Shown one piece after another: positions 1 through 11,070 of a DNA stretch of 64,000 nt; within the stretch, counting starts at the first letter, position 1; the number at the start of each line of letters is the position of its first letter. The stretch is from Glossina fuscipes. Its lineage: Eukaryota > Arthropoda > Insecta > Diptera > Glossinidae. A program made the position numbers and the translations under genes. The notes below the pieces were generated by a model. The model ran no database searches, had not been told where the DNA came from, and worked only from the letters and a program-made list of their open reading frames with translations. Where the stretch lies: assembly GCF_014805625.2 (NCBI RefSeq), contig NW_023998417.1, positions 8,554,680 through 8,618,679 of the forward strand. Direction: 5' to 3'.

Positions 1-970
1 ACAGACGTACTACGTACTGCTGATATGGGTAAGACTTTAAAGCCTGTGCGTAGTTACTTTAAGGAAGTCATCATTTAATGGGTAGTAAGTGTGTGCTGTT
101 ATTACATAAGGACCCCCTTGGTGGGTATTATGTGGAAAAATATACAAAACACATATAAGTGTGTATTTTGGCAAAAAAAAAAAAATACAAAATAAGGAAA
201 CACATACACTATGGTCGTTCTAAAGAGAATTTCGGATACCCCTCTTGGATTTACAGATTAATTAAGATTTTCACAAATTTTCAACTCTGAGGGTCAGTTC
301 ACTTCTCCAATAATCATTATAGGTATCACATTTTAGATCAATATGTACTACTAGGAGCTGCAAAATTATTATTGCTAATAACTACTATCAGCCATGGGGA
401 ATTTCTTAATTATCAAAGCCTTACGGCACTAAAACTGTTTATATCGAGTTTCATATCCTTCTGTGTTTTGTTATCTTAATCACTTAAAATTCAGTGATTA
501 GAACAATGGACGAAGAAAGGCACGCGTCCATAAATGAATATACGGTTGAAAAGTGATGTGAAGTGAGCACGGAAAGAAGGACGGAATCATGGACAGTTGA
601 ACTGATTAAAGATAACAAATAAAAACATAAGGACAAGCTGGTCGCTTAATAGGCAAACATATAGTTGAAAAAAGGGAAAATAAATTTTGAATCAACCCTT
701 AAATCCTTCGTAGGGCTTCATGTAGGTCGCAAACGCAATGACAAGATAATTATGCGTCTAATCTGCGATGGAGTGTATGAATGAAAATCAACTTATGGCG
801 ACAAGAAAAGAGGATTGTGTCAGCAATCTAGCTGTTTTTTCTTTTCAGACATACACTGATTTTTGATGTGTTGACATAGTATGACAACGTAGGCTTATTT
901 TTTGCGTAAATCTGATTTAATACTGCTACTAAAATATACATATATTCATTGTGGTTTTTCTCTTCCTCTT

Positions 971-1002
<32 letters not shown>

Positions 1003-1061
1003 TCTCTCTCAATATATCTCCCCTTTTTTTTTATCTTTGATTTTGATTATTTGTAATGCAG
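1..1061 (+). other. upstream intron of sba, no coding seen
   Basis: No coding segment is convincing here. The stretch ends in a pyrimidine-rich run and a clear AG acceptor at 1060-1061 that opens the first sba exon in the window. A (TC)n microsatellite at about 970-1010 forms part of that pyrimidine tract. The reading frame that extends upstream of 1062 is just this CT repeat translated as Leu/Ser. The 5' exons of the gene, including the methyl-CpG-binding-like domain expected for the family, must lie beyond the left edge. Confidence 0.6.
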
Positions 1062-1298
1062 GCGTTGTTATATCGACCGCATATCAAAACGCAAATATTT
1101 ACAAACCAACGGATGTGAAAATTCGTCGCGTGCAAACACCACCGCAATATCAGTTGATAGGTGGCAATGTCACCCAAACACAAGGTATAACCAACTTGGG
1201 ATTTATACAACAGCAGCAACAGCAGCAACAGCAGCAGCAACAACAACAACACCACCAACAACAACAGCACGGTCATAATTCACAACCTGACTCTCATG
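1062..1298 (+). CDS. sba: sba internal exon with Gln/His tract
   Basis: Acceptor AG at 1060-1061 after a T-rich run; donor at 1299 reads ATG|GTAAGT, a near-perfect consensus. The exon enters with two bases completing a codon and leaves after one base of the next; that base joins the first two bases of 8080 to make Asp. The 79 residues start VVISTAYQNANIYKP, include IRRVQTPPQYQLIGG, and end in a CAG/CAA-coded Gln run followed by a His/Gln mix. The non-repetitive first half looks genuinely coding. I do not recognise a domain in it. The opposite-strand frame is Leu/Val shadow of the repeat. Confidence 0.78.
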
Positions 1299-4200
1299 GT
1301 AAGTAATATTGTTAATATGTTTAGAGAGTTACTTTCCATTGCACATAAACAAAGTTAACAAAAAAAAAATAAATAAATAAAAAAAAAATAAAAAAAAATT
1401 TAAACGGAAAAAAAGTAAACAAATGCGCACCAAAGCACCAAATTGTACCAATGCTTGTATGGTTTGGTAATCATTTGCTAAATAACAAACACACGTACGC
1501 ATACACCCTATTTGCGAGTCCTTTGGAATGTTGAAATTTACACAAAACACACAAAAATCTCTAACGTACGTATATATATATATATATATGTCATAACATT
1601 GTGTTGATTATTCTTTTGCTCCAAACACCTCATCCACTCATTCACTCATTCACTCACTCACTCACTTACTTACACTTACTTACACTTACTCACTTAACAC
1701 ATTTACTCACCCATTCATTCATATAGCTCTTTATCATTTATTTTCGATTTAATTTATAACATATTTTACGTATAATTTCTTTTTATTCTTCTTCTTCTTC
1801 TTGTTTGTCGTCATTTTCGTTTTCATGTTACGTTCTCGTCATTTGATCTACTCATATTACGCTTTAGCCATATACTCTTTATAATCTGATTAGCCGCAAT
1901 TATTTTACTAATACCATCGAAGTTTATCAATGTATTTATTTATTCATATATAATATAATAAAATGTATGTAAAGGCACTTTACTTGCACTTGAGCAGTGG
2001 ATAGTTTCAGTTTATTATTCCATTCGTAACCGTTGATGATTTGACCATATAATACTATGCCCAAAAAGTAAGATCAATGGAAATTCAAGTCAATTTCCCC
2101 GGATATATCAAATATGAGAAATGTTCAATTCTTTTTTTTTTTTTTTTTGTTCTAAATTTATCGCATTGTGACAGATATTTATGTCAAATTTTGAATCATA
2201 AATCATATTAGTTATCGTTCCAGCTGCGCCTGGTTTTGCATGACACAAAAATAGTTTTCCCGATTTTTACAATGTGCATGATTGTGTTAGGCAAAAAAAA
2301 TTCCATTCCAAATGAGAATTGAGACTTGAATTTACGCATACGTATCAGAAGAAACCGATCAATCGAGCAAAGATCGCGCACAAGATCAGCCACGATCGAA
2401 AAAACCGCGCCAAAGTCGCTCAAAAATGCAGTTCTCCTCTATTATCGTGATGTTGTGCACTATGAATTCCTTCCGCCGGGCCAAACTATTAGCAAAGAAT
2501 ATTATTTGATTATTATGCGCTAGAGAGAGGCCAAAATAGATTTGATAAAAGAATAATTAATTAAATTGATCTTACTTTTTGGTCGCAGTAGAATAATTTG
2601 CTGCTGTAGGTTGCTGTACGCAATTACGTAGTAAGTGTTTAGAAATTCTTCTTAAGCTGAAGCTAAAAAAAAAAAATCAAAAATATTTGTTTTTCTACTA
2701 TATATCGATTTCATCGTTACGCTTTCACAAATCTCATTATTCACGGTTGAATTGTTTTTATTGCTTCTCAAAGCACTTTTTATTTATTTTTATATATATA
2801 TATACATATTTTTTTTTTTTGTTGCTCCTTTCTGTATTACCGATGATATATGTATTTATTCATTGATTGACTTTATCATCGTATTATTAGGAATTATGTA
2901 TAGGAATCGATATGTTAGTTAGGGATAACGGATAATTTGATTGTAGACAAAGTAATTTTCTTCCTTCTTATTTTTTTTGTTTTTTTTTTTTTTTTGTTTT
3001 TTATATTCATCCTAAACCGAGTTCAGATTCGCAAGAATATTAAAAAAAGAAACAAGTGAAGGAAAAATTTAATAATATTAATGCAAAACAAAAATTAAAA
3101 GGGAATCTCATCCTATAGTTGACTAATAATAATAATAATACACCCAGTTACCCAATAAAAAATCGATATATTCTATGCGGGCGGGCGAGTTTTTTTTTAT
3201 TTCATTGTTCTCTGAAGATTTTTTTTTTTTTATGACTTCTGCGCGTTGCACATGCTATTACCGCACGCGGTATTCCTCAGAGTGTATCAGAAAATAATAA
3301 ATTTGATAAAAATTTTTAATTTCATAAAAGCAATTTTAAGATTTATATTAATCGACAATGGGAACCGCTCGCTTATCCCTTCGTTCCTGCAAAATATTAA
3401 TATATTTTGAAAGGACTAATCTCTTAAGACACAAGAAGTTTGTCGTTAGCTATAAATGTACTTATCTACAGGTTCTCATCACTGAGAGATTTTAGTTTAC
3501 ATCACGCCTAGTTATGTTATTAACAAGTCGTCTTAGTATATAATAATATCAGATTTTAGAAGATTAACTCAATTTTGGAGATTTTCCATTCGTCTTATTA
3601 TTTAAGATGATTTAAAATTCCTGCTCATGATAGACATTAAAGACGGTGGAGATCAGTCCATCATTCCAGTCAACGAATTAACTTATCAATATTTTATTTA
3701 ACTCTTATAGCATAAAAATGCAACAGGTTTTCTTATTTTTCTTGGAGTCGGAAGGATTCCTTCACGCAAAATCGGATAAGAAGGAACGTCATTGTAGGAG
3801 CCCAAAAAAAAAAAAAGACGTTTCTTCCAATTCTTACATATTTTGTTTGGAAGGACATGTGACAGACTAATAATATTCGCACCTACTCGTAAGCATTGAA
3901 AAATAACAAAAGATGGCAACACCGTAGCCATTCTTGCAAGACATCTTTAAGTTGACGGCCTCCGTAACGCGAAGCATGTAGCTGACGCAAATTCGAAACG
4001 AAAAAAAGGATCATCTAACCTACATGTTTGCAGCATATACAATACGGGCGGAGTTTTGGATACATTGATGCTTTTTTGCGAACAGTATGTGTTTGAACAA
4101 AAACCTAGATTTTTTGTTGATAAAAATGACCTATCGAAAATCCCCCCTCTCAGCCCTCTCAGTCGTCCATCTCTTTGAAATGAAAATTATTGAAGTTGGG

Positions 4201-6742
4201 ATGAGTGACATGAACAGTGAACAGTGTTTAAAAAAAAAAAAAACTCTCTTTGGACATTTAAATGCCTATAAACTGTTACATGACTGTTGCGTTAGGTAAA
4301 ATATCGTCACGCTTGCAACCATCTTTTCAAATCATTATTGTCCACTTAAGGGATCATCTTAGATAAAAAAAAAAAACATTAATTTTGTGAAAAATTGACA
4401 ACAGGATTCTTCCTTTCGAAAGTCATTCGCAACTGCAGTGACGTTCCTTTAATAGATTGATGTTAGAAAAATTCTTTCTCATAGATGATTTTTTTTATTT
4501 TTTTTTTTCATCTAAAATTTAATACATTGCCGGTAGCGCAGTCTTTCCAAAAAACAAAAACGTTCGCCCACAAATTTTTCATACGAGTAAAAAAATAATA
4601 ATTCCTTGTATCAAAATTACTTATTTCCTTCACTTATTTCCTTCAACTATTAAATTATTTATGCAATTGTGTTAGTATGTAAAAAAATAGTTGTAATTTG
4701 AGAAAAATGTGGCGCGTGTGCTTTTTGTGTTTTCCATAGAACTTAATTTTTAAATATAATTGTCCCTCTTATGGCAAAGTTTCTCTCTCACTCTATATTA
4801 ATAGAGGGATCTCGGATTTTGCAATAATTTCGTGGGAAGAGCCACAAGTTTGCCATTGGCCATTCTTTTTTTGCATCTCAAATCAAATTTTTATTGAAAC
4901 ATTTTATGAACAACAGATGTTACCTTAATATATTCGTTATGCGATTTATTTGAAAGCCACTGCTTAATGTTGTCTAATAAAAATGTTTTATCTATTGACG
5001 GAAATGGTTATAAAACAAGGTAAAACAAGGCGTTATAAACCGTGCTATGGAGCACTTTTTTTTTTTTTTGTTCAATAAATTAATTCACTTTGACAAGTCG
5101 CCGACAATAATTTCCAGCAATGACAAAAGCCACTCTCATCTAGCTACTAATATACCAAATGACGTGAGACATCGACAGATGTCGATGACAGTTTTACTAA
5201 CCATACAAAATGAAAAAAATAAAAATGTCTTGCAATGATATCTCTAGCGCGAGTATATTTACAATGAAAATTTCACTTTACAATTTTCCTCAAGCAAGTG
5301 TGTGTGTGTGTGTGTGTGTCTTTATCACTCTCGCTCTGGTTCGTTCATCCATCATATTTAGCCAGGTGTGTTCATGGATATTTTCACGGGCGGACGCATA
5401 AACTGGAAAGACTCGATTTGAAAAGCTTAGCGTAATCAAAAGTATATATATATATATATATATATATCTCAGGAGTCGGCAATGTGTACGCTTTCTTTCA
5501 ACCCTCGCACTGCCAAAGTGGACAATTTCGAGCTTGAAAATAATGCCTTCAAAACTGCGTGCAATCAATTTTTTGTTGCTTTTGTTGCTAGAGTTTTCGA
5601 GACACTGATGGCCAATACTTATTTTCACAACTCTGCGAGCGACACGCAATCATTCTTTCATTCTCAACATCCTTAATCGATTGGGGCATATAAGTACCAA
5701 ATATTAGACTATCTTCAGTGTTGCGGGTACGGCAGTTCCCTGCAAAACTGAATCACATTAATAGATGTCACATGTTGTGTATATAAAAAAACATTGGTAG
5801 TTTTAATGTTACAAACGGACAAATCACTTCTACTAATATGTTCCCGTGATCTGCTAGAAAGTATAAAATTACCCTTTAATTAATGTAGGCTTCGTTCGCA
5901 AACCTTTTAAGAGATTGTATGCATTACCCCAATGGGGTGCTGTACTCTTTTTCTTTTGATTTGTTCTGATTTTTCTGCTGTTAATCACATCGCCAGCATC
6001 TGACTAAATAAAACGTGCTAATCTTTAGATTAGATTTCTTGCATAAGTGGATAAAAAGTGGAAAAAAAAAAAAATGTGTGCAATTTTGCTTTTGTTTTGT
6101 ACAAGAGGTGAAATTGTGGTTTCGTTTCGTACAGTTACCGGTCGCTTGTCAAGCGTCACTGATAAAATTGATAGGCCATCGTTAGCAATACGTTGAATGT
6201 GTTGGTTTATTAAATTCAAAATGCATTGATTTTTATCTCATTTTTTCAACACTTTGGTATTCACGTTCGAATAACTTGCAATCAATTCTTACGACCGCAA
6301 CAATGCTGACAGCAAAACCACGATTGCGTATAACTTGAACAGTTACATAAAACAAATGCATTTGATGCTGTTAAGCCCAGACAGCAGCTACACACATTAA
6401 TGGCATTTTCATTAAATATTTTAAAAATTGTCACTATAACAAACAACCAAACAAACATTCAGCTTTCTCTCTCTCTCTCGCTCTCGCTCGCTCGCTCTCT
6501 CCTTCCTATATATACAAAATTTAATTAAATAAACCGCAAAAAAGAATTGTCGAGCAGCTTGAAAAGTTTTTCAAATAATTTTTTACATTTTATATATTAA
6601 TTTCGTTTCGTCTCCCATTGACGACAAAAACACGTCAATCCAAATAGTATTTTGTTTATGTTTTATTTGTGGAAATTGGTTATCAAATATTCAATGTCTG
6701 ATGAAAGACAAAAATGAGCCATGCCTTTGTCATAGAACGACC

Positions 6743-6788
<46 letters not shown>

Positions 6789-8079
6789 CACTTAAAACTC
6801 ATTGTTTAATAATGGCTTAATACAAACAAAAGCTTTTGGGGAAGAGTTGGATTCACATCAAGACGAACTGTAGATACCTAAACTGTTAGAAATAGTGGGC
6901 GTGCCAAAATTGTTTTGCGGTTCGTTGCTTGCAAACTTTTTTAACAACTACCTACTACTAGTAGGCATGCAGCTGACTAAATGGTGGTCCACTTTACAAT
7001 CTCATTTCTCGCCCTTAATCGAGAGAGCATGTATCCAAAGCTTCACTTTTCTCTTCCAACTGACGAGACAAGGCATATAATATGTAAATCGATATAATAC
7101 TTTCAAGCAAACCTTTAAAGGTATCTGCGGCATGTATTTCTGAATGTCACAAACATGCTGAGTTATCTAGTATGACCAGCTTAACCCCACGATAAATTGA
7201 GAAAAAAAAAAAATAGAAAATTAAGGAAAAAAAAACAAGAGGATAAAAAATAAATGAAAATATCTCTCAATTTTCAAGCAACACACACAAAAATGTATTC
7301 ATGAACCTCATCAATTTAACATTTTTGAGTAGCAGCAAATACCATCGATGCTCGATATACTTGTACGGAGACAACAACTATATAAAACGTTTATTTATGT
7401 AAATACATATATATGTATTTATATGTATATATGTATAGGTATGCAGTATATAAAACTCGAATGTTCGAACAATATATTGTATTAATAAAGATTTTTTGTC
7501 ATGATTTATTGCGGCCAAAGTCTGATGATGCGTTTTATGGCGGCGATATAATTTCACCTTTTTTTTTTTTTTTTTTTACATCTTTTATATGCCGCTCACT
7601 GTCTTTTCGCCAACACATGATGAACAAAAACCAACTATAATTCGGAAAAAAAATGTTTTTTTTTTTTTTTTTTTTTTTAATAAAATTAATATTGATTTAC
7701 TGTGTGGTGACTGTCATATGGAAGAGATTACATATTTTCACACTATCTTTCTTTGCCGGGGACAAGGATAAAAAATTTAATAGGAAAACGAAAGGAGTTT
7801 GAATCCAGAAATGAATTTTTCATAATTTAAATAAAATTTAATTAAAAGGTGTTGGATCTGAATAATTCATTTACCTTTCATCGCTTAAACATAGTTAAAA
7901 TTCTCATCATAACATTCTCATAAGCTACTATACGTTCATCGGCTGAACATATATGAAATTCTCGGTCTGTCTTCGCTTCTTCCCCCCACTCCCTCCTCTA
8001 TGTAATACATATGCATTTGTAACATGAATTATTGCAATTGTTGTATTGTGTTTTCTTATTGAAAGTGGTATTTCTTTAG
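1299..8079 (+). other. sba: large sba intron (6.8 kb)
   Basis: Bounded by GTAAGT at 1299 and TTTCTTTAG at 8071-8079. I see no coding exon inside it. It holds an (ACTC)/(ACTT) tetranucleotide repeat near 1632-1720, a (TG)n run at 5299-5319, (TA)n at 5443-5467, (TC)n near 6468-6500, (GA)n at 6746-6782, and many A or T homopolymers (for example 2131-2148, 7560-7576 and 7655-7678). Short open frames here are homopolymer artefacts. Confidence 0.65.
6746..6782. repeat. (GA)n dinucleotide repeat
   Basis: About 18 GA units in the large sba intron. Confidence 0.9.
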
Positions 8080-8186
8080 ATTCACCACAAAATTCTCCTA
8101 CAACCACTTTAATGATAACACCACCGCCACCATCGTCCACACCAAACCCATTATATCAACAACAATTTCAACAACAACAACAACAA

Positions 8187-8218
<32 letters not shown>

Positions 8219-8728
8219 ACCACATCAATTGAATTTACAAAATTCTTCATCAAAAGCACCGTTGCCCTTATCACAAGCCCCAGCGTCATCAATACAAAAT
8301 AAAAAGTCCCCACAACAACAAACGTTAAAGCAAACGCGAAATCGTTTAAAATCATCCATGAAAGCTTCAACACACGTAGATATGAATTCGATTGAAGAAA
8401 TCGATAATAATGCAAATAATATCATAAAAATTTCACCATTGTCATCATCGTCGTCATCGACATTGTCGACAGTGACGGTTACGCCACCTTTGGCGGTAAG
8501 TTTACAGCGTACATTTGCTGTAGGTGAACTAATATGGGGTCCAGCACGCGGCTATCCAGCTTGGCCAGGTAAAATAGTGAAAATGCCCGATAATTATGGA
8601 GAATCGGTATGGGTGCAGTGGTTTGGTGGTGGCGGCCGTTCCAACTCTGAGCTAATGGCTGTGAATTCATTACAAAGTCTTTCTGAAGGCCTGGAGGCCC
8701 ATCACAAAGCTCAAAAGGATACCAGAAA
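8080..8728 (+). CDS. sba: sba exon with PWWP domain
   Basis: Enters with two bases that complete Asp with the previous exon (giving SHDSPQNSPTTTL) and exits with AA before GTGAGC, the third base coming from 9342. The first two thirds are low complexity: a Pro run, an 18-residue Gln tract broken only by synonymous CAA/CAG use, and Ser runs. The last third (8514-8728) is the PWWP domain: it starts FAVGELIWGPARGYPAWPGK, continues with SVWVQWFGGG, and ends with the helix NSLQSLSEGLEAHHKAQ. PWWP domains bind methylated histone lysine together with DNA. The aromatic cage and the P-A-W-P variant of the signature are visible. The MBD5/MBD6 PWWP also ends in an EGLEA helix, which is the main reason for the family call. 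Confidence 0.88.
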
Positions 8729-9341
8729 GTGAGCATTTTAGAGTTTAAGTTGCCGGAAGTCGTTAGGAAAACAATTTTTGAAAGTCGGTTCTTATAAATC
8801 AATTGAGTTTTGTTTTCTTTCTTCTTACAATTACGGGGAACAGTGAAATATATCTATTTTTTTTTTTTATTTTTTTTTTTGTTTTGTTTTATTCTAAATC
8901 CAAGAATTTAGGCGAAATTATTTCCGTTTTACTTTAAAATTTTCGCGTAAAAACTTTTTTCTAAATATAATGCAATTAATTAAAAAGTATGGAATGCTTA
9001 TTGGTATATAAAGTAATAATTTTTTTTTTTTTTTTTTGAGTAATTAGTAGCTTTGTTTTTGAAATTTAGTTAAATTAGTTTTGCCTTAGTTTTATATATT
9101 TAGAAATTTGTCTTCAAATTTATATTAAATTTTTGTTGATTCGTTTTAAAAAAATATATTTTTTTTATTTTAATTTACTTTTTTTTAATCCAATACTCCT
9201 TTTAACCATTTACAACACAACTACAAATTCTACTGCGACATTGCTAAAAATATAAAAAAAAAAAAAAAATTAAAAAAAAATAAAAATAAAAATAAAAATA
9301 AAAAAAAATAAAAAAACAAAAAAATTGCAACAATTCCAAAG
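8729..9341 (+). other. sba: last sba intron with A-rich 3' end
   Basis: Donor GTGAGC at 8729. The acceptor is CCAAAG at 9336-9341, or GAG three bases later (AAGGAG, a NAGNAG tandem site). The 90 bases before it are almost pure A with no polypyrimidine tract. There is no AG between a TTGCTAA-like branch site near 9240 and the acceptor. Joining at either AG keeps the frame. Confidence 0.7.
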
Positions 9342-9786
9342 GAGCCGAAAATTGAACTCACAACTTGAAAGAGCCATACAAGAGGCAATGACTGAATTGG
9401 ATCGTATTTCAGCTTCCTCAACTACGCCAAATATTAATTCGAACAACTCATCCACTACTGGCCATGGTAAGCAAATTCAACCGGCAACATCCTCTACACA
9501 AAATTATCATCAAGCTAGTCCGAATCGAGCCAATAAACGTCCTATACCACGGACGGGTGGTTATAATTTAATATCGCAAATACATAAGCCATCCCCAGCA
9601 ACAAATGTCTCCATATCGGCCACCATACGTTCATCACATAATGATGGCAATTATGTGGTGCATTCAAAAACAAAACATATACGTATAGCACCGGCTCCAG
9701 CTTCGGGAACTCTAGTAAATTCTTCGACAGCTTATAAATCGACTACTACAACCGCTCTAAGTAATTCAAGTTCGCTAAGCAAATGA
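9342..9786 (+). CDS. sba: sba C-terminal exon to TGA
   Basis: Starts with the base that completes Lys, then SRKLNSQLERAIQEAM, matching the conserved helix that follows the PWWP domain in MBD5/MBD6 (a KLNNHLEAAI-type motif). The rest is Ser/Thr/Asn-rich with short basic patches (RANKRPIPRTGGYN, SKTKHIRIAPAPA). It ends at TGA (9784-9786), which is followed directly by C. If the NAGNAG alternative is used, the Ser at the junction is lost. The frame stays open past the TGA to 9924; see the next entry. Confidence 0.85.
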
Positions 9787-9927
9787 CCCGATAATAATCT
9801 GGTCAATCATGTTTTGGTAAGTATGACTTCTAGAAGTAATACAACAACCTCAACTACCACAACTATAACTAACACAATTGGTCGCCTATCGTGGCCAAAT
9901 TATACATTAGTTATTCCTCAGAAATAA
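9787..9927 (+). other. sba: open frame after sba TGA (readthrough candidate)
   Basis: In the same frame as the terminal exon, 46 sense codons follow the TGA before a TAA at 9925-9927. The stretch is Asn/Thr-rich like the upstream C-terminus and ends RLSWPNYTLVIPQK. The stop context is UGA-C, the leakiest in insects. A strong donor-like TTG|GTAAGT at 9816-9822 lies inside it, so a 3'UTR intron is an alternative reading. Annotated as a candidate extension, not as established coding sequence. Confidence 0.45.
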
Positions 9928-10071
9928 GAAGAAAAATGCATGAATTATATAAAATCAATTATATAAAATATAATTAACATATAGAAAATAGTTTGTAAAC
10001 TATAAATATGACTAAGGAAAATAATATTTACATACTGAAAAGAGAAGCTAATAACAAAATTTGGTAACTTT

Positions 10072-11070
10072 CGTAAATTTATTAACTGGTGACGGCTTGG
10101 TTTACAAAAAGTCTTTTAAAAATTTCATTTACATAATCCCTTCAGCTCCAATAACTTACTATGGACTGACAGCTGATCGTGTCAGCACCACAAAAAGAAT
10201 CTAATAGAATTCTAAGCATAAGATATTTTAAACAACTTCTGTAATGAAACCGATCATAAAAGACATAACAGACCGGTCCAACATTTTCGTAATATGCATA
10301 AAATCATTTCTAAATTTTATTTCTTCTTTGAATCTGCTAATATTCTTAAAAATTCTGATTGATTCAAAAATTTTAAATGTAATGTAAACTTTCTAAGTAA
10401 GATGCGCAGATGAACATATCCCTTTTTGAAGAAATCAAATTTTGAAGCTTCAATCAAAACTTTGGCCTTTAAAACATATGCTTATGAAGTCAGAATATTA
10501 AAGTTCATTAATCGGCCTGTGCTATGCTATGCTATACTCAATGCAAATGGATTTCCAATTTGAAAAGCCTAACTGTCAATTTATTGCAAAAGTCAGCAAA
10601 AGCTAGTGTAAAAGAAAAAAGAAACATATAGTTAAAAAGCCGAAACAAACGTTTCAATTCCATTTCTTTTGCTTTGAACTAACGGAATGAATTTTCGTTA
10701 CATCCAAAAGCAAAAGTACATCCAAAAAGCAAAAGTTCTCTATTCTCATTGTGCTACATTTTTGTGTAAATTTATCAACTGGTAATAGCTAGTGTGCAAA
10801 AATCTTTTAAAAATTAGCGACTTTTAACGCTAAACCTCTGCACAATGTTAATTTTTTATAGAATCGCTTATGTTCCCATAAGCTATTGTGGACTGACATC
10901 TGAACGTGTCACAGTAATACTAGCAAAACTACACATAAGATATTTTCAACCCATGCTTTAATGGGAGGAAATCGGTACGTTTTTATATATATGACATGGC
11001 ACAAAAAGCTTAACATACAGGCGCAACGTTTTCGGTATTTCCATAAATTCATTTCTGAATTCTCATACAA
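10072..11070 (+). repeat. diverged direct duplication, two copies
   Basis: Two related blocks about 0.7 kb apart. Each carries, in order, AAATTTAT(T/C)AACTGGT, CTTTTAAAAATT, TATGGACTGACA or TGTGGACTGACA, ACACATAAGATATTTT or its variant, an AACATTTTCG or AACGTTTTCG element, and CATAAA(A)TTCATTTCT. Roughly 10072-10330 and 10766-11070. Too diverged for recent origin; no coding frame and no terminal repeats noticed. Possibly an old dispersed element inserted or duplicated in tandem. Confidence 0.5.

Larger units (their letters stand above)
1062..9786 (+). other. sba: sba gene (MBD5/MBD6-like, PWWP), 3' part
   Basis: Gene-level entry for the last three coding exons (1062-1298, 8080-8728, 9342-9786), which join in frame (phases 1 and 2). 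The protein seen runs from a Gln/His-rich stretch through Pro/Ser/Gln low complexity to a PWWP domain with the LIWG..RGYPAWPGK core, then EGLEA and a helix reading LERAIQEAMTELDRIS. The EGLEA-plus-EAAI.EAMSELDKM ending is characteristic of vertebrate MBD5/MBD6, whose fly homologue is six-banded. Those proteins are nuclear chromatin factors reported to associate with the Polycomb PR-DUB deubiquitinase; that role is family knowledge, not visible here. The gene is convergent with Doa. The MBD-like domain is not in the window, so the product is partial at its N-terminus. An orthology call to sba is likely; the alternative is another PWWP protein of the same subfamily. Confidence 0.82.
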
